Positions 42,480-51,768 of a stretch of 64,000 nt of DNA are shown piece after piece. The position numbers were made by a program, and so were the translations under genes. Source of the DNA: Patiriisocius marinistellae (lineage in GTDB: Bacteria > Bacteroidota > Bacteroidia > Flavobacteriales > Flavobacteriaceae); NCBI RefSeq assembly GCF_009014635.1, contig NZ_BKCF01000003.1, positions 248,001 to 312,000 on the forward strand, written 5' to 3'. The notes beneath the pieces were generated by a model. It searched no databases. It saw nothing but the letters and a program-made list of their open reading frames with translations, and had not been told where the DNA came from. Each line of letters starts with the position of its first letter. The first letter of the stretch is position 1.

Positions 42480-43766
42480 TTAAGAAGCGATAGTTTTCTT
42501 TATTAGGGTTGCAAGATTGCCCGTTAAATTTTTTCTACTGTATTTTTCTATTCCTTCGGAAATTACTGTCAATTCTCCTTTTTGATATTGTTTGTAATAA
42601 ATTGTAATCTGTTTTTTTAAAGCCATTTTATCTTCTGAAGTAAAAGAAGCGCCAGATTTTGTTTCCTTTAAAATCCCAAACATATCACTCCCCTTAGGCC
42701 CAATTGCTATTATAGGCCGTTTAGCTAGCATATATTCAAACAATTTACCCGGTATGATTGCTTTAGTAGCTTCACTATTAATCTCTAGCAATAACAATAC
42801 TTGAGCATTACACTGTAATTGTAGTGCTTTTTTATGTGAAACATAGCCTGTAAGAATACAGTTTTTTGAAAGGCCTACCTGAGAGATACTAGACTTCACT
42901 TCTTCACTTACAACTCCAGTTAACACTATTTTTAGATCTTCTCTAAACAGCTCATCTTCTGCAGCAATTTCAGCAAGGACATCCCATAATAGCAATGGAT
43001 TTCTCTCACTCAAAAGAGATCCTATATGTGCAAGAGTAAATGAGGTATCCATTACTGGTTTTAAATCATGGAGTTCATAACCGTTAGTAATAACAGTAAT
43101 AGGTTTTTGAGTAATAGCTTTGAATTCTTCTTTTGTTGAAGGACTTGTTACAATAATTTGGTCAGCGCTATTAAGTATTTTCGACTCTAAGCTTTTATGC
43201 TTTTTAGCAGAGCTTTCACTCAGTCTTAGAGATTTATGGTAGTGAATGGTTGTCCAAGGATCTCTAAAATCTGTTATCCATTTAACTCCTATAGACTCCT
43301 TTAATTTCAGGCCAATTAAATGCAAACTATGTGGTGGTCCAGAGGTTATAGCTACATCAATTTTATTTTCTGAAATATATTTCTCTAAATAGTCAACCGA
43401 AGGATTAACCCACCCTACTCTTGCGTCTGGTATAAAAAAATTACCTCTTACATATAGTAGTAGCTTTTCAACAAAGCTTATCTTTTTTTCTGAAATGATA
43501 CCGCTACTCATAGTTTTAGTCTTCTTCTTTGAAAACATCTTAGCAAAACGATACGGCTCATTTATAGGGCGTTTTAAAACCTTAATATCACTAGGAACTT
43601 CATTTAAAATAACTTCATCAACTATTGGATACTCTGGATTTGAAGGAACATACATAATAGGTTCTACATCAAAACTTTTTAAATAGGTTGCAAATTTTAA
43701 CCATCGCTGTACACCAGGACCTCCCGCAGGCGGCCAATAATAACAGATAATAAGCGCTTTTTTCAT
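42480..43766 (-). CDS. GT4-family glycosyltransferase
   Basis: 428 aa. The N-terminal MKKALIICYYWPPAGGPGVQRW carries the glycine-rich acceptor loop of GT-B enzymes. A donor-domain segment follows, with VITNGYELHDL, LAHIGSLLSERNPLLL and KLFEYMLAKRPIIAIGPKGSD (E-x-M type donor site). It is likely an envelope polysaccharide or glycan transferase at the inner membrane. Its ATG overlaps the stop of the YfhO gene by one base, so the two are translationally coupled, which suggests glycosylation work on a shared lipid-linked or surface glycan (inference). Confidence 0.85.
   Translation of the reverse strand: MKKALIICYYWPPAGGPGVQRWLKFATYLKSFDVEPIMYVPSNPEYPIVDEVILNEVPSDIKVLKRPINEPYRFAKMFSKKKTKTMSSGIISEKKISFVEKLLLYVRGNFFIPDARVGWVNPSVDYLEKYISENKIDVAITSGPPHSLHLIGLKLKESIGVKWITDFRDPWTTIHYHKSLRLSESSAKKHKSLESKILNSADQIIVTSPSTKEEFKAITQKPITVITNGYELHDLKPVMDTSFTLAHIGSLLSERNPLLLWDVLAEIAAEDELFREDLKIVLTGVVSEEVKSSISQVGLSKNCILTGYVSHKKALQLQCNAQVLLLLEINSEATKAIIPGKLFEYMLAKRPIIAIGPKGSDMFGILKETKSGASFTSEDKMALKKQITIYYKQYQKGELTVISEGIEKYSRKNLTGNLATLIKKTIAS
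42554..42563 (-). repeat. ATTTCCGAAG word (11 of 16)
   Basis: Exact minus-strand copy inside the glycosyltransferase gene, read in sense as ATT TCC GAA G (Ile-Ser-Glu). Confidence 0.6.
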
Positions 43767-46213
43767 TATGAGTCAGTGTTTTCCTTTGCAGACTTTTTGT
43801 AGGCTAAAAAGAAACCTCCCAACAGTAATAACAAGAAAACAAAGCTACTTGCTAAAGCAATCTTACTTCCCGTTTTAACAACTTGAGGTTCAAACTTAAA
43901 TTCAATTTTTGAAATTCCCTCTGGGACTATCATTGCACGCAAAATATAATTTGCTCTAAAGTAATCAACAGGTTCGCCATCAATATATGCGTTCCATCCA
44001 TCAACATAATAAACCTCAGAAAATAACGCTAATTGTTTGCTTTTAGTAGCTGCTTCATATACTAAATGATTAGGTTTATAACTAACTAAATCTATGCTCG
44101 CAGTACTATCACGAACCATTTTATTTGTTGGAATTTTTGATAAAAACTCAGCATTGACAATTGCTGTTTTTTTTGTGTTTAAACTGTCTAATAATAAAAT
44201 TTCTTCATTGGCATTATTTGCTGGCTGAACATTTTCTACAAACCAAGCATTTCCATTTGCATACGGATTGCGTTGTGCTACTTCTGCTCCATTTTTACTA
44301 CGTGTAATAATGTAGCGTACATTCATCATATTCAAAATACCAATATCTCCTTGATTAATATAAAAGTCTGCAATTTCTTGCATTCTTCTAGGTTTTGCTG
44401 CGTGATATCCTCCTAGTGATTTGTGGTAATAACTTGCTTGTGCTCCATTAAATCCGTTTTGAGAATCGTAAACACGGTAATAATCATCATCTTTTTCAAT
44501 TTGTAATGTAGCTGCAGTTTTTTGAAACGGTTGTTCCATTACTCTTGCTTGTACAAAATCTTCATTATTAACATAACGTCTGTCAACGCCCACTAAATCA
44601 AACAATAAAAGTACTGCTAGACCAACAATAACGGCAACTTCCTTTAATTTAGATTTCAGAAATAAAAATAAAATACTTGCGGACAATAAAACTAAAACCA
44701 GTGTTCTCAATGCATCGTTTGTAAAAACTGTCATTCTATCTTCCTTAACAGCATTCATAAACGGTGCTCCCATTGCATCAATAATTCCGCCATCATACGG
44801 ACTTACAAAATTGAATAACGTGGATTTAAAAAGAATAAAAATGAGTGTTAAACCTCCTGTAATTCCAGTAGCATAAAGTAGCGCTTTCTTTCTTTTCTCT
44901 TCGGAAATGAAGTTGTTTAAAAATTGATGCAACCCAACAATAGCTAGTACTGGCATTACTAACTCAATAATTACTTGAATTGATGAAACAGCTCTAAATT
45001 TATTATACAATGGCACATAATCGATAAAGAAATCTGTTAAGAAACTAAAATTCTTTCCCCAAGACAATAATAAGCTTAAAAGGAAGGCACTTAAAACCCA
45101 CCACTTTAAACGACCTCGCACTAAGAATAAAGCTAAAATTGCTAAGAAAACTACAACCGCTCCTATATATGCTGGTGCTGCAACAATGGGTTGATCACCC
45201 CAATAAATAGGCAAATAACGCATATTATCAACTGCTTGCTGTGGGGTTGCACCCATTTGCAATAAAGCGTTTTCAGTAGCCGAATCGTCTGGAAAATTAT
45301 CATTGCTCCCACCACCCATAAAACGAGGAATGAAAAGATTAAATGATTCTAGTTTTCCATAACTATACTCGGTAATATACCCATAATCAAGACCTTCTGT
45401 TTTAACTTTTGGGCTTCCGTCTGGGTTGATTGTTAGTTCACTATTACCTCTTGTGGAAGTGTCTGCATATTCTTTTGTTGCCATTAAATTAGTAGCATTT
45501 AATCCTAGTGCAATTAAAACCCCAATAACCATTACTCCTAATGCTTTAAAATAATGTGGTACTAATTGTTTTCTAATAGCGTCAATTAAATAAGCGACTC
45601 CTACACATATAACAAGCAACAATAAATAATAGGTCATTTGAAAATGATTAGCAGATAACTCTAATGCCATTGCAATGGTTGTAAGTAGAAAACCATACAC
45701 ATATTTACCTCTAAACGTGAGAATGATTCCACTTAAAACTAAAGGCATATAAGCAATTGCGTGCGCTTTTGCATTGTGACCTACACCAAGAATTATTATT
45801 AGGTACGTTGAAAAACCAAATGCTAATGCCCCTAACAGCGCTAATTTATAATCAAGTTTTAATACTAAAAACAGAATATACATTCCTATAAAATATAGAA
45901 AAAGATAATCTGCAGGACGCGGTAAAAATCTAAATAATTCATCCAGTGATTTAATATAGTTGTGTGGGTATTGTGCGCCTAGTTGATAGGTGGGCATACC
46001 GCCAAAAGCACTATTTGTCCAGTATGTTTCTGAGTTATCTGTATTTCTAAAATCGCGAAGTTCTTTCGCCATTCCGTTGTGTTGCATTATATCACTTTGT
46101 GCTATTGTTTTGCCTTGTAATACGGGGCTAAAATATGCTAGTGAAACAATGACAAAAACTAATAAAACAATAAGGTGAGGAAGTATTTTTTTTAAAGAAA
46201 AATTCATAAACAA
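43766..46213 (-). CDS. YfhO family membrane protein
   Basis: 815 aa with about twelve membrane helices in the first 560 residues (IVLLVFVIVSLAYF, LFLYFIGMYILFLVLKL, LALLGALAFGFSTYLIIILG and others), an extracytoplasmic C-terminal domain (about 570-780) and a final helix (ALASSFVFLLLLLGGFFLAY). YfhO proteins resemble GT-C glycosyltransferases; Firmicutes YfhO is implicated in glycosylating lipoteichoic acid. Here the substrate is unknown. The downstream GT4 gene is coupled to it. Confidence 0.87.
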   Translation of the reverse strand: MFMNFSLKKILPHLIVLLVFVIVSLAYFSPVLQGKTIAQSDIMQHNGMAKELRDFRNTDNSETYWTNSAFGGMPTYQLGAQYPHNYIKSLDELFRFLPRPADYLFLYFIGMYILFLVLKLDYKLALLGALAFGFSTYLIIILGVGHNAKAHAIAYMPLVLSGIILTFRGKYVYGFLLTTIAMALELSANHFQMTYYLLLLVICVGVAYLIDAIRKQLVPHYFKALGVMVIGVLIALGLNATNLMATKEYADTSTRGNSELTINPDGSPKVKTEGLDYGYITEYSYGKLESFNLFIPRFMGGGSNDNFPDDSATENALLQMGATPQQAVDNMRYLPIYWGDQPIVAAPAYIGAVVVFLAILALFLVRGRLKWWVLSAFLLSLLLSWGKNFSFLTDFFIDYVPLYNKFRAVSSIQVIIELVMPVLAIVGLHQFLNNFISEEKRKKALLYATGITGGLTLIFILFKSTLFNFVSPYDGGIIDAMGAPFMNAVKEDRMTVFTNDALRTLVLVLLSASILFLFLKSKLKEVAVIVGLAVLLLFDLVGVDRRYVNNEDFVQARVMEQPFQKTAATLQIEKDDDYYRVYDSQNGFNGAQASYYHKSLGGYHAAKPRRMQEIADFYINQGDIGILNMMNVRYIITRSKNGAEVAQRNPYANGNAWFVENVQPANNANEEILLLDSLNTKKTAIVNAEFLSKIPTNKMVRDSTASIDLVSYKPNHLVYEAATKSKQLALFSEVYYVDGWNAYIDGEPVDYFRANYILRAMIVPEGISKIEFKFEPQVVKTGSKIALASSFVFLLLLLGGFFLAYKKSAKENTDS
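44899..44908 (-). repeat. ATTTCCGAAG word (12 of 16)
   Basis: Exact minus-strand copy in the YfhO gene, read in sense as ATT TCC GAA G (Ile-Ser-Glu). Confidence 0.6.
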
Positions 46214-46290
46214 CGTTTGGATTACAAAAGCCGAAAATTATAAAAAATAAAAGAGAAATGTAGTGTATTACTTCAGTAAATAAGGTGGTT

Positions 46291-46551
46291 TTAATCTATC
46301 TCTTCAAAATCAACATATTCTCCAACCACATTAGAATTTTTACTGTTTTTTGACGGTACTTTATCGATTGTAATTTTACCTTCTTCTTGTTGCTTTTGTG
46401 GTTGTTCCATATTTCCGAAGAAACCCTCCATTCTTTGTCCCATTTTCTTTTGAATGTATTTAAGAAAATATGGTGTAGCAAATTTGATAATTAATTTCAA
46501 CGCATAATATGCGATAAGAATGATAAGCAACGTTCTTAATAAAGTCTCCAT
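46291..46551 (-). CDS. DUF4834 family protein
   Basis: 86 aa from the ATG at 46551; the frame runs open to 46599 but the upstream residues look non-coding and would overlap the promoter box. One N-terminal membrane helix (ETLLRTLLIILIAYYALKLI), a basic juxtamembrane stretch (FLKYIQKKMGQRM) and a polar tail ending VVGEYVDFEEID, as in DUF4834. Function unknown. It lies upstream of YfhO on the same strand with a 77-base gap. Confidence 0.8.
   Translation of the reverse strand: METLLRTLLIILIAYYALKLIIKFATPYFLKYIQKKMGQRMEGFFGNMEQPQKQQEEGKITIDKVPSKNSKNSNVVGEYVDFEEID
46411..46420 (+). repeat. ATTTCCGAAG word (13 of 16)
   Basis: Exact + strand copy inside the DUF4834 gene (minus), read there as TTC GGA AAT (Phe-Gly-Asn). 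Confidence 0.6.
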
Positions 46552-46568
46552 AGTATTGAAATCAATTT

Positions 46569-46576
46569 CAAAAATA
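46569..46576 (-). promoter_or_regulatory. -7 promoter box of DUF4834 gene
   Basis: Minus-strand TATTTTTG, 17 bases before the ATG at 46551; it supports that start over the longer frame. Confidence 0.42.
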
Positions 46577-46631
46577 CAAATAGTGGTGCAAAAAGTCATT
46601 TGTTACTTCTTAAATAAATGATAAAATCTTA

Positions 46632-46639
46632 TATCTTTG
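46632..46639 (+). promoter_or_regulatory. -7 promoter box of outer-membrane protein gene
   Basis: TATCTTTG, 16 bases before the ATG at 46656. Confidence 0.45.
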
Positions 46640-46655
46640 AATTAAACCATACCTT

Positions 46656-47714
46656 ATGAAAAACGTTTCAATTTTACTTGTGCTATTTAGTTCTTTTCTA
46701 ATACAAACTATGCATGCGCAATACACAGAAACCATAAACAATAATAGGCCTGGTGGGTCTCAAGGAGCTTTCGCAGTGGGAACTAAAGTGTTGCAAATTG
46801 AGGGAGGTTTTGGTTTAGGTACTGAAGAACATTCATTATTACAAACTGAAACTAGTGCTTTTGCTATTGATTATGCAGTGAGATATGGCTTATTTAAAGA
46901 AGAATTAGAAATTATATTTAACGGAGAGTTTCAATCTAATAATATTACTGATACAAGAACCAGCACTGTAGGTGAACTTGTTTATAGCAATTTTAGATCT
47001 AATACACTAGGGGCTAAATACTTAGTTTATGATCCCTACAGAAAACGAGACTTAGAAGGTCCTAATTTATATAGTTGGAAAGCGAATAATAAATTTCAAT
47101 GGAGAGATTTAATACCTGCTATTTCGGGTTATGTGGGTGCAAACTTTGATTTTATTGATAATCCTGAGGGAAAATTTACTAATAATTACACTGTTGTAGA
47201 AGAAGGATTGAGCATTAGTCCTAAGGTTGCTTTAATTACACAGAACAATTTTAAAAGTGGATTTGTTTTAGTTACAAATATAATTGCTAATAGAGTGACA
47301 ACGGACAATCCAGAATATGGGTATATCGTAACCCTTACAAACACAGTAACAGATTGGTTTTCCGTATTCGTTGAAAATCAAGGTTTTAAAAGTGATGCAT
47401 ATGCTGACCAACTACTTAGAGGAGGTGCAGCAGCTTTAATTACTAGAGATTTACAAGTTGATGCTTCATTATTATATAGTTTAAAAGACACTCCTACAAG
47501 ATTGTACGGACGTATAGGTGTTTCTTATCGTTTTGATATGCATGACGAGGATGAATTTCTTGAAGAAAAAGGAAAGGCTGGACGTGAAAAGCGTAGAGCT
47601 GAAAAAGACAAGAATAAAAAAGAAAAAAGTAAAAATAAAGAGACTAAACAATCCAAAAATAGAAAAGATGGTTTTGAAGATGATGGTGATGACGGTGAAG
47701 GTAAGCTATATTAA
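46656..47714 (+). CDS. predicted outer-membrane beta-barrel protein with charged tail
   Basis: 352 aa. Signal peptide about 1-21 (ending TMHAQ). Residues about 25-295 have the alternating hydrophobic/polar pattern of an outer-membrane barrel, beginning ETINNNRPGGSQGAFAVG and ending LYGRIGVSYRFDM. A highly charged tail follows (KGKAGREKRRAEKDKNKKE, then EDDGDDGEG). Similar proteins are usually called 'transporter'; no transport substrate can be inferred. It is followed after 33 bases by the GNAT-like gene. Confidence 0.75.
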   Translation: MKNVSILLVLFSSFLIQTMHAQYTETINNNRPGGSQGAFAVGTKVLQIEGGFGLGTEEHSLLQTETSAFAIDYAVRYGLFKEELEIIFNGEFQSNNITDTRTSTVGELVYSNFRSNTLGAKYLVYDPYRKRDLEGPNLYSWKANNKFQWRDLIPAISGYVGANFDFIDNPEGKFTNNYTVVEEGLSISPKVALITQNNFKSGFVLVTNIIANRVTTDNPEYGYIVTLTNTVTDWFSVFVENQGFKSDAYADQLLRGGAAALITRDLQVDASLLYSLKDTPTRLYGRIGVSYRFDMHDEDEFLEEKGKAGREKRRAEKDKNKKEKSKNKETKQSKNRKDGFEDDGDDGEGKLY

Positions 47715-47747
47715 ATATTCTTAAGTAAGAGATACGACGATTGAGAT

Positions 47748-48866
47748 ATGATTAAAGTAAAAGAAATTACAACCCAGCAGGAGCTTAAAAGATTTGTAAA
47801 GTTTCCATTTACGCTTTACAGTGATTCCCCTTATTGGGTTGCACCATTAACTAATGACGAGTTAGAAACACTGGATAAAACTAAAAACCCAGTTTTTAAA
47901 AATGCTACTGCTACTTATTATTTAGCTTATAAGGAAAATAAAATTGTAGGTCGTATAGCTGTTATCATAAATAAGCTAGAGATTGAAGAAATAGGTAAAA
48001 AGAAAGTACGCTTTGGCTGGTTGGATATGATAGATGATATCGAAGTGACTAAAGCACTACTTGAAAAAGTATATGAAGCTGGAAGGGAAAATAAATTAGA
48101 ATATGCTGAGGGCCCTGTAGGTTTCAGCAATATGGAAAAAGCTGGTATATTAACTAAGGGATTTGAAGAATTAAACACCATGATTACCTGGTATCATTAC
48201 CCTTATTATGCCGAACATTTTGAAAAATTAGGTTTTGAAAAACAAGCAACATGGGTAGAATATAGACTTTCAATACCCGCTACAATTAAAGAGAAAGTTG
48301 CTAAATTTTCTAGCATTGTAAAAAAACGTTATGAACTTGAAGTTATTGAGTTCAAAAATAAAAAAGAGATTTTACCCTATGTAAATACAATGTTTGAATT
48401 GTTAAACAAAACCTACAATTCTTTACAAACATTTGTTCCTATTCAACAATATCAAATAGATTATTACAAGGAGAAATATTTTGGCTTTATTCAACCAGAC
48501 TATATTACTTGTATAAAAGACAAAAACGGTGCTTTGATTGCTTTTTCAATAGTTATGCCTTCATTTAGTAAGGCATTGAAAAAGGCGAATGGTTCTTTGT
48601 TACCTTTTGGTTGGTATCACATGTGGCAAGCACAACGCAAAAATGATAGAGCAGCCTTCTACTTAATAGGTATTGACCCTGAGTATCAAGGGAAAGGGGT
48701 TACAGCAATAATCTTTGAAGAAATGCAGTATTTATTTAACTCAAAAGGGATTGATAAAGTTGAAACAAATCCTGAGCTTATTGAAAATACTGCTGTACAA
48801 TTATTATGGAAAGACTACGAGCCTGTCCAACACAAAGAGCGTAGTACTTTTAAGAAAAGTATATAA
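47748..48866 (+). CDS. GNAT-like acyltransferase-fold protein
   Basis: 372 aa, soluble. The N terminus (FVKFPFTLYSDSPYWVAPL) and the C-terminal LIGIDPEYQGKGVTAIIFEEM, which includes an acetyl-CoA-type Q-x-x-G-x-G/A loop (EYQGKGV), indicate a GNAT-fold enzyme with a duplicated or extended N-terminal half. I recall homologues labelled 'GTP cyclohydrolase', which nothing here supports. Substrate unknown. A strong terminator follows. Confidence 0.72.
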   Translation: MIKVKEITTQQELKRFVKFPFTLYSDSPYWVAPLTNDELETLDKTKNPVFKNATATYYLAYKENKIVGRIAVIINKLEIEEIGKKKVRFGWLDMIDDIEVTKALLEKVYEAGRENKLEYAEGPVGFSNMEKAGILTKGFEELNTMITWYHYPYYAEHFEKLGFEKQATWVEYRLSIPATIKEKVAKFSSIVKKRYELEVIEFKNKKEILPYVNTMFELLNKTYNSLQTFVPIQQYQIDYYKEKYFGFIQPDYITCIKDKNGALIAFSIVMPSFSKALKKANGSLLPFGWYHMWQAQRKNDRAAFYLIGIDPEYQGKGVTAIIFEEMQYLFNSKGIDKVETNPELIENTAVQLLWKDYEPVQHKERSTFKKSI

Positions 48867-48870
48867 ACTA

Positions 48871-48910
48871 AAAAAATACCAATACATATTAAAATGTATT
48901 GGTATTTTTT
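48871..48910. terminator. bidirectional terminator between GNAT-like gene and efp
   Basis: Perfect 16-bp stem, arms 48871-48886 and 48895-48910, 8-base loop; core TACCAATACA/TGTATTGGTA flanked by A6 and T6, so it can serve both convergent genes. Confidence 0.87.
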
Positions 48911-48927
48911 TAAAGTTGAGTTAAAAT

Positions 48928-49494
48928 TTACTCCTTCACACGCTCTTTATACGTTCCTTTATCTGTCTCTATTTTAATTTTATCTCCTTCATTAATAAAT
49001 AAAGGTACATTAACCTCCGCCCCAGTTTCCATAACTGCCGGTTTTGTAGCATTTGTAGCTGTATTACCTTTAACACCTGGCTCAGTTGAAGCTACTTCTA
49101 AGATTACACTTGCAGGAAGCTCAACAGATAATGGTGCATTATCTTCTGTGTTTATAATGACAGTAACAACTTCACCTTCCTTCATTAGCTCTGGTTTATC
49201 AAGCGCTGCCTCAACTAAACGAATTTGAGTATAATCTGCCTCATTCATAAAATGATAAAAATCGCCATCATTGTATAAAAATTGAAATTTATGTGTTTCC
49301 ACACGTACATCATCAATTTTATGTCCTGCAGAAAATGTGTTGTCCACTACTTTTCCGTTTGTAACACTTTTAAGTTTTGTTCTAACAAAAGCAGGGCCTT
49401 TTCCCGGCTTTACATGTAAGAACTCAATAATTTTATAAATATCGTTATTATACTTAATACATAATCCGTTTCTAATATCTGAACTTGTTGCCAT
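48928..49494 (-). CDS. efp: translation elongation factor P
   Basis: 188 aa, standard length. EF-P relieves ribosomes stalled at polyproline. The KOW-like N-terminal domain holds the modifiable Lys in HVKPGKGPAFVRTK (about residue 34). The OB-fold part includes EADYTQIRLVEAAL and the C-terminal GDKIKIETDKGTYKERVKE. It is the last gene of the lpx cluster, 81 bases after lpxA. A GC mini-hairpin precedes the start. Confidence 0.96.
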   Translation of the reverse strand: MATSSDIRNGLCIKYNNDIYKIIEFLHVKPGKGPAFVRTKLKSVTNGKVVDNTFSAGHKIDDVRVETHKFQFLYNDGDFYHFMNEADYTQIRLVEAALDKPELMKEGEVVTVIINTEDNAPLSVELPASVILEVASTEPGVKGNTATNATKPAVMETGAEVNVPLFINEGDKIKIETDKGTYKERVKE

Positions 49495-49501
49495 AGTTTT
49501 G

Positions 49502-49514
49502 CCCGTTTAGCGGG
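49502..49514 (-). other. GC-rich mini-hairpin 5' of efp
   Basis: CCCG/CGGG arms with a 5-base loop, seven bases upstream of the efp ATG, set in AT-rich DNA. Compare 12817 and 33196. Confidence 0.35.
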
Positions 49515-49575
49515 TATTTTATTTGTGAATTCAGAATTTATTATTTTTAAATTCTGAAATATTAATTAATTGTTA

Positions 49576-50361
49576 TTAGTTATTGCTAAAATAACCTTTC
49601 ATAATTCCTCGCTTTGCATTTTTAATAAATTGAAGAATCTCGTCACGCTCAGGTGTTGCTTCAAATTCTGCTTCAATAATTTCAGAAGCTTGTGTTGTAT
49701 TATAATTTTTTTGATACAACAATCTATAAATATTTTGAACTTCCCCTATTTTTTCTGGTGTAAAACCTCTTCGGCGTAAGCCTATAGAATTAATCCCTAC
49801 ATAAGATAAGGGCTCTCTCGCAGCTTTTACAAATGGTGGTACATCTTTACGAACTAAAGAACCTCCCGTTACAAATGCATGACTACCTATAGTACAAAAT
49901 TGATGAACAGCAGTCATTCCTGCTAAAATCACAAAATTACCCACAGTACAATGCCCTGCTAAAGTGCTTGCATTTGAAAAAATGCAATTATCTCCAACAA
50001 TACAATCGTGTGCAATGTGACAATATGCCATAATGAGGCAATTATTACCAACTACTGTTTTTCCTCTATCTACCGTTCCTCGATTTATAGTTACATATTC
50101 ACGAATAGTTGTATTATCTCCTATTACAGCAGTTGTCTCTTCATCTTGAAACTTTAGATCCTGTGGTATGGCTGAAATTACTGCTCCAGGAAAAATATTA
50201 CAATTTTTACCTATACGAGCACCTTCCATGATGGTCACGTTTGATCCTATCCATGTGCCTTCTCCAATTACTACATTATTATGTATTGTTGTGAAAGGCT
50301 CTATAACTACATTTTTTGCAATTTTTGCGCCCGGATGGACATAAGCTAGTGGCTGGTTCAT
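49576..50361 (-). CDS. lpxA: UDP-N-acetylglucosamine acyltransferase
   Basis: 261 aa, first enzyme of lipid A synthesis (3-O-acylation of UDP-GlcNAc). N-terminal hexapeptide repeats form the left-handed beta-helix (IGEGTWIGSNVTIMEG, IGKNCNIFPGAVIS); the catalytic His lies in MAYCHIAHDCIVGDN. The C-terminal helical domain (GLRRRGFTPEKIGEVQNIYRLL) matches LpxA. It starts directly after the lpxC-fabZ stop (no gap). Confidence 0.96.
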   Translation of the reverse strand: MNQPLAYVHPGAKIAKNVVIEPFTTIHNNVVIGEGTWIGSNVTIMEGARIGKNCNIFPGAVISAIPQDLKFQDEETTAVIGDNTTIREYVTINRGTVDRGKTVVGNNCLIMAYCHIAHDCIVGDNCIFSNASTLAGHCTVGNFVILAGMTAVHQFCTIGSHAFVTGGSLVRKDVPPFVKAAREPLSYVGINSIGLRRRGFTPEKIGEVQNIYRLLYQKNYNTTQASEIIEAEFEATPERDEILQFIKNAKRGIMKGYFSNN

Positions 50362-51768
50362 CTAGTTGTTTTTAGTTTTTACAATCTGAGCCATCAATTC
50401 GGCTTCAGTCACTAACTTATCGTTAGCATATGCACTCCCTTTCATATGTACAATTCCTCGTCGTATGGGAGTAATTAGTTCTAATTTGAAAATCAAGGTG
50501 TCCCCAGGATTTACTTGTTGTTTAAACTTAGCATTATTTATTTTCATAAAAAATGTCAAGTAGTTTTCTGGGTCTGGCACCGTACTCAACGCAAGTATTC
50601 CTCCTGTTTGAGCCATTGCTTCTACAATTAGAACGCCTGGCATTACTGGAGCTCCCGGAAAGTGACCAACGAAAAAAGGCTCATTCATTGTCACGTTCTT
50701 TAACCCAATAACATGCGTATCGCTTAACTCCATAATTTTATCTACCAATAAAAAAGGTGGACGGTGCGGTAACATTTCCATAATGGCGTTAACATCTTTA
50801 ACTGGAGTTTTTGTTATGTCAAACTTAGGTATTCCCTGTCGCTTTTCGGTTTTAATTATTTTAGACAATTTTTTTGCAAACTCTGTATTTACAAAATGCC
50901 CAGGTTTATTAGCAATAATTTTTCCTCTTATACGTGTACCCACTAAAGCTAAATCCCCTATTACATCTAATAATTTATGTCTAGCAGCTTCATTGGGATG
51001 ATGCAGTGTCAAGTTGTCTAAAATACCATTTGGCTTTACAGAAATTTCATCTTTACCAAAAGCATGACGCAATTTTTCCATTGTTTTAGGTGATAATTCC
51101 TTATCCACATAAACAATTGCATTGTTTAAATCACCTCCCTTAATAAGCCCATGATCGAGTAATGTTTCGATTTCATGTAAAAAACTAAAAGTTCTTGAGT
51201 CTGAAATTTCGGCCTTAAAGTCTGAAATATGTTTTATTGATGCATTTTGAGTTCCTAATACTTTAGTGCCAAAATCAACCATCGTAGTTACTTGATAGTT
51301 ATCAGCCGGTATTAGAGTAATCTCGCTTCCAGTCTCTTCATCTAAATAATGAATAACTTCTTTTACCACATACTCTTCTCTTGGTGCTTTTTGAGATACA
51401 ATTCCTGCCTTTTCAATTGCCTCAACAAAATACTTTGAAGAACCATCCATTATAGGAGGCTCTGCCGCATTTAACTCTAGGATGCAGTTATCTACTTCAA
51501 GTCCTACTAAGGCTGCAAGTACATGCTCAGATGTTTGAATCTTTACACCATTTTTTTCAAGATTTGTCCCTCGTTGTGTATTTGTCACGAAGTTAGCATC
51601 TGCTTCAATTCTTGGCGAACCCTCAAGGTCTACACGTACAAAAACATATCCTGTATTTTCAGGAGCTGGTTTAAATGTAAGTGTTACTTCATTACCTGTG
51701 TGTAATCCTACACCAGTAAGTGAAATCTCTTCTTTAATAGTACATTGTTGTACAAGGCAATCACTCAT
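50362..51768 (-). CDS. lpxC-fabZ: bifunctional LpxC/FabZ
   Basis: 468-aa fusion. Residues 1-305 are LpxC, the zinc UDP-3-O-acyl-GlcNAc deacetylase (TSEHVLAALVGLEVDN with the zinc His, and the late zinc His/Asp in RHKLLDVIGDLAL). Residues about 325-468 are FabZ, the 3-hydroxyacyl-ACP dehydratase (MLPHRPPFLLVDKI with the catalytic His, and GHFPGAPVMPGVLIVEAM with the Glu). The fusion is typical of Bacteroidetes and couples deacetylation of lipid A precursors with the fatty-acid pool. It overlaps lpxD by 8 bases. Confidence 0.96.
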   Translation of the reverse strand: MSDCLVQQCTIKEEISLTGVGLHTGNEVTLTFKPAPENTGYVFVRVDLEGSPRIEADANFVTNTQRGTNLEKNGVKIQTSEHVLAALVGLEVDNCILELNAAEPPIMDGSSKYFVEAIEKAGIVSQKAPREEYVVKEVIHYLDEETGSEITLIPADNYQVTTMVDFGTKVLGTQNASIKHISDFKAEISDSRTFSFLHEIETLLDHGLIKGGDLNNAIVYVDKELSPKTMEKLRHAFGKDEISVKPNGILDNLTLHHPNEAARHKLLDVIGDLALVGTRIRGKIIANKPGHFVNTEFAKKLSKIIKTEKRQGIPKFDITKTPVKDVNAIMEMLPHRPPFLLVDKIMELSDTHVIGLKNVTMNEPFFVGHFPGAPVMPGVLIVEAMAQTGGILALSTVPDPENYLTFFMKINNAKFKQQVNPGDTLIFKLELITPIRRGIVHMKGSAYANDKLVTEAELMAQIVKTKNN

